In this document: piece by piece, positions 44,803 to 58,715 of the stretch
Numbering within the stretch: the stretch's first letter is position 1
Layout: every line of letters begins with the position of its first letter
NCBI GenBank assembly: GCA_024138015.1
Contig: JAMXBB010000012.1
Coordinates: 18,343,374 to 18,407,373, forward strand
DNA: 64,000 bases
Source: Lumnitzera littorea
Taxonomy: Eukaryota; Streptophyta; Magnoliopsida; Myrtales; Combretaceae
Reading direction: 5' to 3'
Translations under genes and position numbers: made by a program
Notes under the pieces: generated by a model
What the model was told of the DNA's origin: nothing
The model's database searches: none
Seen by the model: only the letters and a program-made list of their open reading frames with translations

Positions 44803-47760
44803 GTACATCTATTAAGACGAAGAATTAAAAATCGCTTCTATATTTGACTCTATGAAAGGATGACTCCATGGATTTGGTCAAAGGAGGGGATAGGACATAC
44901 CATCAGTATCCGAAGCCGATCCATGTTTCTGTATTGCTGGGACACACACATTAAATTGTGGTCAAGGATGGTTGCCGCGTGAGGATATTATTATGATCAA
45001 CCAATTGATATACCTTGTAAAGGCACGTTCATCTTTTTCAATCTGTCTTTTGTTGACTTTAGGTAGATCGTGTCGAATATAATAGTCAAAACAGTAGGTA
45101 CCGAACTGTGAAAATGATGAAATTAAGTCATGACATGCATGTGAATATTAAATATGAGCTTGTATTGACTAATGATATTTGACTTATGGTTAGTTTTGTT
45201 GTAGTCAAGTCAATATCGTTAGGTAACCATAGAGAAGCAACTCTATTGTTTTTTTGTTTTCACACCTCCTCTAGATGAAGCGAAACTGATCCATAAAATC
45301 AAAACTAATGAATTGAGAATCAGGTGGACGAGACTTCCAATCCACAAATAATAGTACAACGAGAGGCGATGAACTCCTTTCTAACTTGCCTTGAGTGCTT
45401 GCATTAACTTATTGTTGTTGTAATAATATTGTTATTGTCAAGCGTATTCTTCCCTTAAAAAACTTAATGCCAAAATAATGCCGATTTCAGAACCCAACAT
45501 ACCCTGCTTCAACATTTCCATTTCCTTCAAGTCCTAATTCATGGGTTCTTCTTCCTTGCTTCTACTGCAGTCCGCTTTTTAGACTATTGAGTGATGTTAA
45601 AGTTGCAACTTTGCATTGTGTTTGGAAAAAGGGAAGGAATTAAGATGGAAGAAAAGTGGAAGGAAAATATAAGGAAAGAAATGTTTATTTTTCTTATTTA
45701 TATTGATGGAAAGAGAGAGGAATCGATGTTGGATGAATGTTTTTTAAGATAATATTTAAAAATATTCTAAACTATATAATTATTATATTATCCTATAAAA
45801 AGAAGATAAAATTTTAAAAAGTAAGATTATGATTGAAATTTTAATAATTTTCCTTCTTAAATCACTCTAGTTCACGGGGAAAAAAATGTGTGGCCTATGA
45901 GGAAAACTTTCCCTCTTAAACCCATTCCCTTTCACTTTCTCTCCATTTCCAAAAGAAGGAAAATTTCTTAAAATTTGTATTTTTTTTTACTACTTTCCTT
46001 TCTCTCCCAATTCCTTCATCCATCCCAATCACAATGTTAATGCTTCAGCGCCTATAGCGATGATGAGATGTCATTAAAGCAAAGGTTCTAGAGATTGTAA
46101 TGCAAAACCATAAATGAGATTTCAGGGCTGTTAAATTGCCCAGTTTGAAATCGCTTCTAAATAGGATTTGCTTCTTGCCGCTCTCTCCAACGTACGTACC
46201 TATGATTCTGGATGTTTGAGAATTTATGTTACCTTTTTTTTTGTTATTAAATTTAGTTTGAAGAAATGCTGGTTTATTTTGTTTTCTTGAATTCTTAGGA
46301 CAATGTGATTCAGGTTTTGTTGGTGTTATTGATCTATAAGGTGTATAGTTTATTGGTCTCAGAATGAAGATTAAGGATAAATTGACTATGGCCTCATTTA
46401 TTTATTTATTTTTAAAGCCTTTTTCCTTTTCTATCTTCTGATTTTACATTATTTTTACTGTTTTATTTAATTTATATTTATTTAATTATATTATTGATTT
46501 AAATTATTTATTTCAACAAATCAAGCGTTAGCACGTGCCATTTGTGAATATAATAGTCAACAACAATCATAAGTCTTATTACCTGTTTACCTTGCTGAAA
46601 TGTTAGAAGAGCACGAATGAAAAATAAAATTTTGAGATTTAAGTAGAAAAGTATTTAATGTAACAAAATAAAAATGCACTTTTCTGGTTGACTATAAAAA
46701 TAAGAACCATAGATATAAAAGAGCTTAGACGCATCGATTATAAGAATCAAGAACCATAAGTATGATAAATCTAGACTTATTGGCTATATAGAGCCTAGAA
46801 TAAGCTTATAACACCAGGGAAATAATTCATGAGTATAAAACTCAACATTGAAATAATTTTGTTAACTTCATAATTCATCACCACCATTATCTATTGTAAT
46901 ACCCAAAAAATATTTCAAAACCAATGGCATTTTGATAAATTTACTAATGGGCATAAACCTCTTACCTTAAGACTAAAGTCCTACCTATTTATAGCAAGAG
47001 CCTGTTAACCTCTCATATTTATTGAACTCCTCTCCTTTTACTGCAGAGCTTGTCTAAAACCCTAAGCCTCTAATTAGATTATACATGAAGAAGGAGGTTA
47101 AGTTAAGATTTAAGGTAAGCTCACTTCCTTAAACTTGTTCTTGAGCAAAATCCCACTTTTTAAGTGAAGTTTTGATGGGATTCTTCTTTAATTCTAATAT
47201 GAAACAAGTGACTAATGCAATAACTACATGGGTTTTTATTTCATTTTAGATTTTTAAGGTGCTCTCTTCTGTCCAAGTGAGTTTGTCTTCTTCTTTAGCT
47301 TACTTTCATGTTCAAAATGTTAGTTTTATTTGTTACTGATTTAGTGTTAGAGATGGAGTTTAAGCTATACTTCGTGGTGGGTTTAATTGATATGTGATAT
47401 TTTGTGTTGGATTTTCGGAGAATCAAAGTATTTTTGAAGTTAGGTTAATTTAGAGTAGTTTTCAAATTGATTTTCCAGGGGAAGATGAGCTACGATTGCA
47501 ACAAGTAGGAATTGGTTTGTTGGTTCTTCCTCAAACTGGCTTTGCCAATTCTCTTTAATGGTAGATAGAGTTCTTTTGGAGAATCGGCTTGCCTACTCCA
47601 AGGCTTAATAGACTTTTTTTTTTCTTAAGGAACTGGCTTAATGGTTCCTTAAAGGACCAGCCAGTCAGTACCCCCTTATTACCATTCAAATAACTTCTAG
47701 CTTCCTTCTTTCAGCTTACTAATTTTAGGTTTTGAATTCCTAAAGTTTACTAATTCCATG
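44803..47760. other. Intergenic stretch, no gene recognised
   Basis: Moderately to strongly AT-rich. No accepted coding frame. From about 47060 the sequence drifts into the repeat complex that follows; 47580-47660 carries short repeated 'actggctt' phrases. No element ends could be set. Confidence 0.45.
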
Positions 47761-47763
47761 GGG

Positions 47764-48384
47764 TCCTCGAGGCCTTGGGTGTTAAGAAGTGAAGCACCTT
47801 GAGGACATTAGTGGAGGATTTTGAGGTCTCCAATTAGTTCGGATTAAAGGAGTGCTTAGGGTAACCTAAGAAGGCATGTTGCGCATGCCAACCATCTAGT
47901 TGCACTCGTGCTTGGGTGTAGTTGTTCATAGGGGGGCTGAGCTGGTTGGCTTGAAGGTTGAGCTAATGTTAAAGCCCTTGGACCTAGGCCTTTAGAGCTT
48001 GGGCTCAAAAAGGCCTATGAACACTTGCTCTCCCATACTTCTTAACGTTAAGGAGAGTAGTAAAATTCAAGCTCTAAAGATAGAGGCTTGAGTTGTTTCT
48101 AAGTGATTACAAAGAGGTAAGCGGCAAGTGACAAGCTTAGGCTCATTATTTGAGGAGAAGGCATTATCAAGTGATTGCTCGAGAGATGTAATAATTGATT
48201 TCACTAATGTAACCATTGAGATGCCCGAGGTCCATTATTGGCACCTTAGAAAATGCACATGGATTCTCAAGTATGTGTAGAGTCCACATTGGCAATCCAC
48301 ATGACAAGCAAATCCGAGCTGTTGATTCATAGGAGTAACATGTGGACGGTTGTGTTCGATTGACATGGAGCGACGATCCATATG
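47764..48384 (+). repeat. Outer inverted repeat, left arm
   Basis: Reverse-complement relative of 53949-54432: shared blocks 'ttgaggtctccaatt', 'tgcttagggt', 'gatttga/cacta(a)tgt' and 'catggagcgac' occur in the same order. This arm is longer by an internal ~140 bp. It reads in the sense of the N-terminal part of the element relic found on the minus strand at 53-54.6 kb. Confidence 0.7.
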
Positions 48385-48439
48385 CTTACCTACCCCCTCC
48401 ACTAAAAAAGAAAAAAGAAAAAAGAAGGTGATGACAATG

Positions 48440-48890
48440 ACGACAACATATGGTCATGAGATATGTAGAGGATGGTTATAGAATCAGGGTATGGGAAAAT
48501 TATGCGTCAAACAACATAGAGCAAGATCCCCTGAAAAGGTTGATCCCACGAACATGAAGGATCGGGCTGTGACTATGGTGACATATAAGCACTACAAGGA
48601 AAGTTGGACTCGGGTGTATGTTGAAACTTAAGACAGCATAAAGGGCTTGGAAGTGGAGATGCCTAAGCTAAGTAGGAGAGCATGTAACCTCAAGGGGTTG
48701 AGGCCATTATGTTCATATTGGAAGGCCATCAATATAGGGCTTTAATTACCTTTCTCGAAGTTTTAGCTCAAAGTCTTCAACTACTTTAGGGTGTGCTTTG
48801 GGTTCTTACATCTAAACGCATGGCAACAGCTGATTGGGTTCGTGATAATGTTCATCTACCATTTACATAGGCCAAATGCTCAGTTATTAA
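48440..48890 (+). repeat. Direct repeat copy 1 of the complex
   Basis: Diverged copy of 52034-52480 in the same orientation; shared blocks include 'gcaagatccc', 'gagagcatgtaacctc', 'ttcaactacttta' and 'aatgttcatctacc'. It ends where the inner inverted repeat begins. Its nature is not known; it could be an LTR pair with 52034-52480, but no PBS or TG...CA ends are convincing. Confidence 0.7.
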
Positions 48891-50175
48891 AATATTAAAG
48901 ACCGAGAGTGGGTAGATTTAAGGGTGTAACTGTAGTATTTCCTTATGATATTAAACATGTTTTTTGCTTGTATAAATTACTCTGTCTTTTGAAAATCATT
49001 TGTGCGATACTTTCGCCTCATATCTAGGTGAAACCTCGAGCTTTACATGAAATCTTAGCAAAATGGAAGGGTAACCTTATTCTAGAATGGCATCGAGTGA
49101 TATAAGAAATAGAAGGTGCACCTAAATGTTCACTGTCAATTGTGAAGGTAATATATAGATTGGGAAGTTTTACTATGAAACATAAGGTGTTGGAAGAACT
49201 CACAAAAATAACATTTGTTTGTAATATTATTAGTCTTGCTTTATTTCTTGATTTTTTGTATATGTAAGATAATGGACTTGATCTATACTATAAGGAGGAT
49301 CATGTGAGACTTGACTCAAAAATTGTAACACAGGAAGATATTAAGAGAAGAATCATAAGAGTTGGACAACTAATTATAGATATTCCATGAGCTTCCCTAG
49401 CTAGTAATACACATGTTGCACCCTCTTCAACTATAGCTATACCTTATTACTTTCTCATTGAATTTTGTATGATAAGACCATTTGGTTTGTACTAGGGAAG
49501 TGAAAATTATTATAAAATGCCTATTCCTTTCGATTTAGGTGAGATGAGAAGTGAGAGAAATTAGGAGCATGAAGGTCATTTCACTTGTACACAGGAAAAA
49601 TTCAAGAAGAAGAATTCTAAGGTAGTTATTCACATGGATGCTGAAGAAAGTGTTGATGAAAAAAACAATAATGAATCTAATGAGTCATGGGTACTAAACT
49701 TAATTGATATGCAGTTGAACATTTTAGATTAATAAAAATGTTATTTCATCTAAGTAACTCTAAGAGATAATAATAGTATGTCTAGACATGTTTTTAAGCC
49801 TTCTATTATTAGGGAATTTAGCTTAAAATTTTGCAACCAATACGGAAGTAATGATAAGCAATCCGTGAATTGGAAATGAAGGAAGAAAATTAGAAAAACA
49901 ATGACATTTTATGTAATGAGATTTGACTCTTATGTGTGTATTTATATTATGTGTATGTGTGTTAGTATGATTCTAATTAGCAGTTGACCTTTAAAGATGG
50001 TTTGGAAGTTATTAGTAGGTATTCATGTAATGTATGTGTATGATTTATGGTTGTGTATTGTATCATCTATCTTATGATTTATAGGTGGTGATATAGTATA
50101 AATCAGTGAAACTTTAATGTATGTAGCATTATATAAAAAGTATAATATAAACTTCCTTACGAGATAATGAATATA
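48886..50175 (+). repeat. Inner inverted repeat, left arm (~1.29 kb)
   Basis: Reverse complement relative of 50695-51928. Matching blocks from outside in: 'attaaaatattaaagac', 'agtgggtagatttaagg', 'tggaagaactcacaaaaa'-like, 'agatattaagag', 'cttaattgatatgca', 'gcaatccgtgaattgg', 'gtaatgtatgtgtatga', 'gtgaaactttaatgtatgt' and 'aaacttcctta'. Substitutions and small indels are frequent, so it is old. No transposase or terminal signature is recognised. Confidence 0.8.
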
Positions 50176-50694
50176 GTAGCCAAGGATATATACTAAGGGA
50201 TAAATTTTGCTTATTTTGGACATTTGGTGGAACTACTAAACCTTAACCTTAGGTCAAAAAAGGGCATAAACCTTTGTGTTTATATAGTGTCCAATTGACT
50301 ACATGTGATGCTACATTAATACGATTATTTATGCATTCATATGGTTGAAAACTTGCTTACTAATATTTGTTGACAATATGAGACGGATTTACGGGATGTA
50401 ATTTATACCCTTATAGTATTTTGCAAGACTTATACTAAGTGATACTAGGCCGAGCTATACCTTAGGTATATTAGATTTCAATAGCAATTGGGTAGGGTAT
50501 GAGAGTTGGTAAAGAAAATGAAGCAACTTTCTTATTTTAATGATGTAAGACTTATGTTGGTTATGTGATGCATCTCATAATAGATTAAGGTGCATTCTAA
50601 TGTAAAATGGCAAGATTATTGCATAAGCTTGCATGAGACTTACATCTCATAAGAGTTCACGCCAACTATAAAAACAAAATGAAGCACAAGCATT

Positions 50695-51928
50695 TCATAT
50701 AATATAATACTCATTACTTCACAAGGAAGTTTACATCACACTTCCTATATAATGCAATATATATCAAAGTTTCACTACTTCATACCATGTAACCTTCTAC
50801 TAACCATAAGATGATATAATATACAACCATTAGTCACACACGTACATTACATGCATACCCATCAATAATTTCCAATTCACGGATTGCTCATTGTCCTTTC
50901 TACATTAGTTACAAAATTCAAGCTAAATTTTTTGATAGTAGAAAGCTTAAAAGTATGACTAGATGCACTATTATTATCCCTCGGAATCACCCAATTACAT
51001 TACCATTTTTGCTAATTTGAGATGTTAAATTGCATATCAATTAAGTCCATCACTCATGACTTATTGGATTCATTATTACTTCTTTCTTCACTATTATTTT
51101 CTTCAACATCTACAACAAAACTATCTTAGAATTTTTTACTCTTGGATTTTTCCCATATACCAATGGAGTAAACCTCTATACCTAATTTCTCCACCTTCTA
51201 TCTCATCTAATCCGAGAGTAACAAGCATCATATAACAGTTTTCACTTCTCTAGTATAAACCCAACAATCTCGTCATATGAATTATAGAGGAAAGGTAATA
51301 TGACATACCTACAGTTGGAAAGGGTGCAACGAGTAAGTTGTTAGATAGGGAAGCTTGTTGAATATCTATAATTGATCATCTAACTCTTATAACTTTCCTC
51401 TTAATATCTCCCTGTGCTGCAATTTCAGTATCTAATCTCACATGACCCTACTTATGATCTAGAATAGATCATGTCCAATATCTTATATGTGTAGAAAATT
51501 AAGAAATAAAGCAAGACTGATAATACCATTAAAAAAAAATGCTATTTTTATGGATTCTTCCAACATCTTATGTTTCATAACAAAACTTGTTAATCTATAT
51601 ATTATCTCCATAATTGTTAGTGAACATTTAAGTACACTTTTCATTTCTTTTATCACTTGATGCTATTTTGAAGTAAGACCAACCTTTCATTTTGCTACAA
51701 TTTTATATAAACTCTAAGGTTTTCTCAACCAAACTAAATCTTCATAGAGTACCCTTAGTTAATATGATAGTTAATAAGATATACCTAGGTATAAGGTAAA
51801 AGTATACCACAAATGATCTCTAAAGAATGAAGTAATCTAAATAAGTAACAAATATCTTTAGTATTATAAGAAAATACTAAGGTTACCTCCCCTTAAATCT
51901 ACTCACTCGTAGTCTTTAATATTTTAAT
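50695..51928 (-). repeat. Inner inverted repeat, right arm (~1.23 kb)
   Basis: Partner of 48886-50175, separated from it by about 520 bp of unrelated AT-rich sequence. The two arms begin and end at corresponding points, so the whole 48.89-51.93 kb block is a large imperfect palindrome. Confidence 0.8.
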
Positions 51929-52033
51929 CACATAGACAGAGCACTAATTCCAATTAAGGAGCTCGTGTCTAACCTTATTGCTTCTATACAAACCTAACAC
52001 CATTGGAATTTGTTTTGTACCAACTTGATTAGG

Positions 52034-52480
52034 GACATCACATGGTCGTGGGATATGTGGAGAATGGCTGCAGAATCGAGGCTACAAGAAAAGTATGCCT
52101 TAAACAATATTAAGCAAGATCCCATAAAAAGGCTTGTCCCCATAAGCATGAAGGGTTAAGTAGTGATTAGGATGACGTATAAGCACCGTAATGAGAGTTA
52201 GATTTAGGTGTATGTTGAAGTTAGAGACAACATGGAAGGCTGGGAAGTGAAGATGCTTGAGCTAAGTGAGAGAGCATGTAACCTCGAAGGGTTGAGGTCA
52301 TTATATTTGTATTAGAAGGCCAAGACTCCAATTACCTTTCTTGGAGTTTCAACTTGAGGTCTTCAACTACTTTAAGGTATACTCGTGGTCCTTACATCTA
52401 AACGTGTGGCAATAACTGATTGAGGTTCACAACAATGTTCATCTACCCACCTGCATAGGCTAATTGCTCGATAATTCTGA
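52034..52480 (+). repeat. Direct repeat copy 2 of the complex
   Basis: Same orientation as 48440-48890. About 105 bp separate it from the outer edge of the right inner arm. Confidence 0.7.
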
Positions 52481-52969
52481 TATTTCTTCCAATTGAAACT
52501 AAGCCCAGAAGGTTAGGTGTATTGCTAGAGCCGGTGCAATCACATGTAGCTCTTCTATGGGCTCAAGTCTAAGATTGAAGGGTAGAAGGACAAGTCTGTC
52601 TGAGTGAAGTTAGAATATGACTTGCCCTTCCTTATTGCTTGCAATAAACCAATCAAGACGTCCTCAATTGAGATTATATTGTCCAAGAACGATAATGCAA
52701 GGGAAGAGCTTTTTGACATATCCTATTGGTAAGGGGCAAGGTTCTATATTGGGAACACAATTAGCCACTACCTCCGAAAGAAAATGTTGTATAGAGCGGA
52801 GACAAGTATTGGCCAAATACGTAAAGGGTGGCTTAGAGTTCATTGCTAGACGTTGTTGTTAGGAGGGGAGCTTGGGGCTACTCATCCTCGACAGGTTTGG
52901 TTTCTCCTATTGATTATTTTGAATTGGTTTCTAGCTACCTTTATTTGTTTGCAACTTTGCAATGATGAT

Positions 52970-54570
52970 TTTAAGCGCACTTTTGCACCAGTTTAACAGA
53001 GGAGGCCCCTTGAAAAAGCGAAGAAGGGGAAGAATGAACTTCCTTTTTCTAGCTAGATGAGAAAGATGACTCTAGTCTCCTTTAGCCAATAAAAGGAAGC
53101 TTAGGTCAAGGGTAGGGTGTTTCTCTTAAACCTCTACCCTCACTTGTCTTCCTCCTTCCAAGCCGGCTCAGGCAGCTACTTTAATAAAGTTTGGCCCTAC
53201 GATAATGTCCTTAAAGATTCTCTCTACGACCTTTGATGTGAAGTCTTAACCGTCCTCGAGCTTGGCCTTATGTGCCTCAAACCTTACTTGAGCTTTCTCA
53301 AGCTCCTTCTTGCTCTTCTCCGCCTCTCTCTTCGCTTCAACTAGCTCTTACACATCAGCATTGGCTAAAATCTTCAATTCCTTGGCCCTCTTCCTTACTA
53401 CTTTCGTTTTTGCCTTCACATGAGCTACTTCCCCAGTAACCTTTTACTTCTCTTCCTCCAGGCTATTGTAAGTCAAGATGAGGTTATTAATCCTCTTCTT
53501 CTCTTCCTCAACCTTACCATCAACCTCTGCTACCATCTCGATATTATGCTAGTAAGTCACTTACAAAGAAAGTAAACAAGGTTAGCCATAAGCACTTTAT
53601 AATACTTAGAAAAGAAAAAATAAATAAGACAAGAACCACAACAAATATACTTGTCACTACGCAAGAAGGCATACCTATAGACCTCTACGGCCTCCTATAG
53701 CCTATCCATCGACGTTAACACGACCTCCGGGTATTCGTTCTATAGGAAGAGCCTAATAAGATCTGAATGTACAGGCACCAAGGCTAGCTGCTTGCCTTGA
53801 TGACAACCAAGCAAGGTTTTTAGTTCATCATCTACCTTAACCATATCTATACTACAATTTTGCTAAGTCCCTCATGAGAAATGCTTGGTTTTTGAGAAAA
53901 ATTATGTTGCACAAGTCAGAAGGGAGTCGTAAGGTGGGGAGGTTGCACATGAATTGTCGCTCTATGCTAATCGACCACAGCCTTCTACGTGTCAATCCCA
54001 TAGATTAATGACTCAAATTCATTTACTATGCAAATTATCAGCATGAACTCCATACGTGCTTAAGAATCTGCACACGGTTCCCAAGACACCATTAATGAGC
54101 CTGGAGCATCTCAACAATCACATTGGTCAAATCAACCATCACATCTCATGAGCAAACACTTAACAATGCCTCCTCCTTAGATAATAAGCCTAAGCTCATT
54201 ACTTGTTGCTTACCTTTTCAAGATCACTCATAAAATGCTCCAACAAGCCAATCTGCTCAACTTCCTCATGAATAGCTCCCCTTAGGCCCAAGTGCAACCA
54301 AATGGTTGGCATATTCAACAAGCTTGCTTGAGTCACCCTAAGCATTCCATTAACACCGACCAATTGGAGACCTCAAAAGCTTCCACCAATGTCCTTGAGG
54401 TGCTTGACTTCTTAATGCTTGAGACCTTGAAGACACAGTAGTTAGATTCAAGACTCAACAGACTTACGTAAACCTCATCCCCCCTGGTACATGTTAGGTG
54501 CTCGACATCTAACCTAAGGACTATGACGCCACAATTATTTTGCTCATCCTTGTTCTCTCTCTTCATTAAA
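52970..54570 (-). pseudogene. Coiled-coil, element-type protein relic
   Basis: On the minus strand an N-terminal piece (54566-54333, 77 codons) is followed by broken frames and then by a heptad-rich charged region near 53520-53250 ('LEEEKQKVTGEVAHVKAKTK', 'ELVEAKREAEKSKKELEKAQ'). Long Lys/Glu coiled coils like this end the gag-like proteins of several plant retroelements and plant-mobile-domain elements. Exact family is not determined. The N-terminal part is what is duplicated in inverted sense at 47.76-48.38 kb. Confidence 0.55.
53949..54432 (-). repeat. Outer inverted repeat, right arm
   Basis: Partner of 47764-48384; it lies within the element relic on the minus strand. Confidence 0.7.
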
Positions 54571-56930
54571 TATCGTCAAATAGCTTTTCAGCCTAGACAC
54601 TTAACTACCTTAGCTATGGTGGCTACCCATGTTGATATAACAAGCACTCTTCCCCAAAACTATCAATTGATCGAAAGGTGTGGTCCATTCTTGTATTGAG
54701 CATGACTCCTTACGCCCATCACATACAAGCCAATCCTTATCAACTATGTATCTTTGGCAAATAAACTTTATGCCATATAAATAGGACATGAAGCCATAAG
54801 TATAAGCATCAAATCCTCGAACACTCTACATACACTTAAAATAATCTCTAAACTTCCCCCTTTTTGCTAACTTTAGCATTGAAAGGCTTTTACTAGCATT
54901 TTACAGGAAGTTTTCTCGTAGGTCTACCACCACATGATTGTTAGATTACTAAAAGATCACCACATGACCACCATTGTGATATCTATTATCACTACCATCA
55001 ATCCATCAGGGACGATCCGTTAGTTTTGTCTTACATAATAAAATTGTCATAAGAAGCTTTTAAGAGCATACATCGAGGTTTCAAAAAGGGAGGCTTCTGA
55101 GAGCATATGTTGGACTTTAGAACAAGGCAACTTCTAAGAGTATGACAAAGTTTACATAAAAATATTTCCTAGTCTTGAAAAAACATTTTAAAAAATCAAT
55201 TTCACAAACAATTTGGTAGAGATTGAATGCTTGAATTTGAAGACTTGTTGAGTTATAGACATGGGATAGATATATCTCATCATTTGAGCAAATGGTTTAA
55301 ATATTTGGTTATTTAGGTGATCACATGAATGATAACACACAAGACAATCAATTATATGTTTAAACAAACAGTTAACATCAACTAATAAGCAACACACAAA
55401 CAATAGGCAGACAGTAAGTCATTAAAACTCCCCCACTTTAGTATAACTAGTCACTTGGCATGGTTTAACAATTGAATCACCTAAAGAGAATTAAGATTTG
55501 ATGAGTAATTTGGAAAACTATATTAGTGGAATAACTTAGGTGCCTATTGTGATTTACTTGATCCCTGCTTATGATTGATTTTTAATATTTTATCTGGATC
55601 TTGATTGACTTAAATCAGATTTTTGTAAATTTAAGGTTGATGTGATAGTGATTAAAGTATACTTTTCTATGGAATTGATTACTTGATACTAATTATTCCG
55701 AATTGATTATTGATTGACGTTGAATTCTTATTCAAACGTGTATTTAAGTGCAAGATGACTAAAATCATCAAAGTGCATAAAGTTTCTCTTTTTTCAGGCT
55801 AACTTATAAAAGTGCAGCACTTTCTACTTTACCTTCTATTTATTATTATTATTATTCATTCCTTAAATTTTTATTTACTTTACTTATTTCTCATGTATAT
55901 ATGCATATAATATACTACATACATCATTTTATTTTTTATTACTATTATAGTGCATTTATACATTTCCTTATCTATTGGCTACTATCGTGATCATTGTTTA
56001 GGCTAAACTATTCAACTTCTCTACCTTCGAAATTAGCCAGATTGAATTTGAAAGACGACACAACTAAGTAACTTTCATCCTTTTCTATTTGATTTATTCT
56101 TAGGTCTTAACAATGCTTGCAGATAGAGCTTTCATGTTCCAGCTTTCGTTAAGATTCCTCACCAACATTATGCTAAATCTTTATATTAACATATTTTCGA
56201 ACATTATTAGCTCTCGAAATTCCCAAGTACTACATGACCAGCATACTAATTTTCCCTCAAAGGTGCGGAAGAGAATTTCTCTAAAAAGAAACATGTTAGA
56301 TTGGTGTAACATTAGGCATGACCACAACGTTGATAAATTGAATTATAAATGTTAACCTACTCAAATTTATCATAGGTAATGTGTTATTACCTTATAGTTG
56401 TACTAGGTACGTGATTTGTATTGGGTGGGTGGATGATTTTTGTTTTCCCCTTTTTCCTTCTTCTTCTTTTTTTTTTTTCTATTGATATAAAAGTTTAGTT
56501 ATATGAGTTAAAAGTAAATGTAAGGCCGTACCACTCCAAAGCATCTCTTTTTTGGTTCTTAATGATACCACTTAATTCACTAGACGACTTTATCCTCATC
56601 TTTTAGTGAATGACTCTATTAGAAAATACGGTGAATTTAGTAAATCTTAGCAATGATCATATCACCATTCTAATTAAAATGTTTATAGCCCAAGGAGAAT
56701 GAACAATAATATTTAACAACCCATTATTACATATCTCGAACTTGGTTCTCAGTAAACTCAAAATTTCCCCCTCTTCCTCCATACTAAAATGTACTCTCTA
56801 TATGACTAATTCCAACGATTCTTCCAAGCATCAATATTGACCATTCTTCCTTGAAGTAAAATATGACCACTCCTCGTAGCTATCGTCTTTTTAGCGGATA
56901 TAACCCAACTCCATTACGTACATTTTCTTC
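54571..56930. other. AT-rich intergenic stretch, no gene recognised
   Basis: Contains a (TTA)n run near 55835-55855 and poly-T tracts. Open frames here have no domain or coding bias. No element termini seen. Confidence 0.5.
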
Positions 56931-58120
56931 TTCAAGGGTCTTAAACGATTGAACCATTTACAAGGAGCAGAGGCTTACCTCGGTGGCTATGTGACTTCTA
57001 GTTTCTTAGTCCACTTCCCGACAACGACGCGAGGTATGATTTTCTGTTTAGCCTATGCGGACCAAAGACTGAAATTAGAGAAGAATGTTAGGTTTCTAGC
57101 TGAAAGAGTTGCGAACAAGCTCATGTGTGCAATGAAGCGGTCATGCCATACCTTGGGTGCTTGAATGTTTGTGGCTACGTGGTGATTTGGAGATGCGACG
57201 CTCACCGGAGTTCTTGCCACAGCTTTATTTTTGATAAACAAGAACGACCATCAAGAACAGGAGGTCAAAATTTTATTTTAACTCTATAAATCCACAAGAA
57301 AGAAGTAAGGACCTTAACTTATTTAGTGCTAATTGTCGTGGTCTCTTAATTGCACTCGTCGAAGCTCTCGTTGCCGACCAAATAAGCTGCCCTGTTCTCT
57401 ATTACCCAATACAAGGGCTGTCCTTGGCGAAGGAATAACAGAAAGAAGAAAAGAAGGATGGGAATCAGAATGGCCAATCGACGAAGAAAAAGGAGGGAAG
57501 AAAAACTATAAGTTAAGTGTCTCCTACCTGGTTTGGAAGAATGGTCACGATGGAAAGGTAGGACCAAATCACGAGCAAGCTTTCAGGTACATATTGAACA
57601 GTAAGGTTTGTTGAGAATCAAGACAATGTTGGCCAGCCAAGTTTCATCTACTCACGCGCTGTGAATGTGAAATAGAAGACAACAACGCATGGAAGTGTCT
57701 GGATTCGAAGCACAGGACTAGGAAGATGAGTGGGCCAGTGAGGAAGGAAGCAAAACGGGAAAAAGAAAGAGAGAAGGATGGCGAGAAAGAGACGGAGATG
57801 ATGTGAGTGTGAGGGAGAGAAGATAAGAAATCTTAGGGCAGATTTGGGACAGTTACGCAGGGATTTACTCTATTTGAGTGTACTTTCTCTTCGGAACTAA
57901 AGTTGGGCAATTGAAACTTGTGACGTAATGAAGCTCCTCTGCGTCCAGCTGGTCGGGGAGGGTCTAGGTTTGGTTGAAATGTAAAAGAACTAGTTTAGTT
58001 AGGCTTTGACTTGATTAGGAAATGCAGACGGTCCTAGGAAATGGGATTGGCCTTGTAACGCCATTTCTTGGAGTCCAATGTCCACTAGTCTTAAAAAAAA
58101 AAGAAAAAAGAAAACCTAAA
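56931..58120. other. GC-richer segment of unknown origin
   Basis: Clearly less AT-rich than both flanks, with CG dinucleotides, 'ctctataaatcc' near 57280 and a purine-rich run 57430-57500. Frames of 93 (+) and 73 (-) codons overlap but show no domain. The mixture suggests an LTR or a captured gene fragment. It ends in an A-rich run near 58093-58115. Confidence 0.35.
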
Positions 58121-58715
58121 TTGTTTTACTTATTTCCTCGTCTACTAGATAAAGAGAATGAAGGTGGTTAACTATTTATAAATTACTCCTAGGATTTGAT
58201 TATTTAGGGTTTTCAATAAAAATTTACTTTGGGGTTTAATATAATCGCTCTTGGCTAAATAAAGTAAAAGACATTTAATCATCATCATTAAATGTTTTTT
58301 AAACCTCAAGGTATATTCCTCTTTGTATTTCATTTTTTTTGGCTAATTTTAACTATATATTTTTACGTATGGCTTTATAAGTATGATGACCCGTATGTAT
58401 GCCTTTGAAAAATTATTTCCACATTGAACATGTAGTAATTACAGGTTGTACTAGTGATATATGTATATATTTATAAACACATATATTTACAAAATATGCT
58501 TCTCTATTTAACAATTAGTACCATGATGTTAGTCATACATATGTACACACACCTAGGTGATGTATTGTATATTTTTTAGATTCTGTTATGGCTCATTAAA
58601 TCATAAATATAATTCATCATTACATAAATTAACTCATATATGTATATGTATTTACTATTATATAATAACAAATACATATATATGAATTGTTATGGAATCA
58701 CATAATCTTTCGAAA
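58121..58715. other. AT-rich stretch without recognisable feature
   Basis: Many ATATAT and TATGTA runs; no gene or repeat ends seen. Confidence 0.5.
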
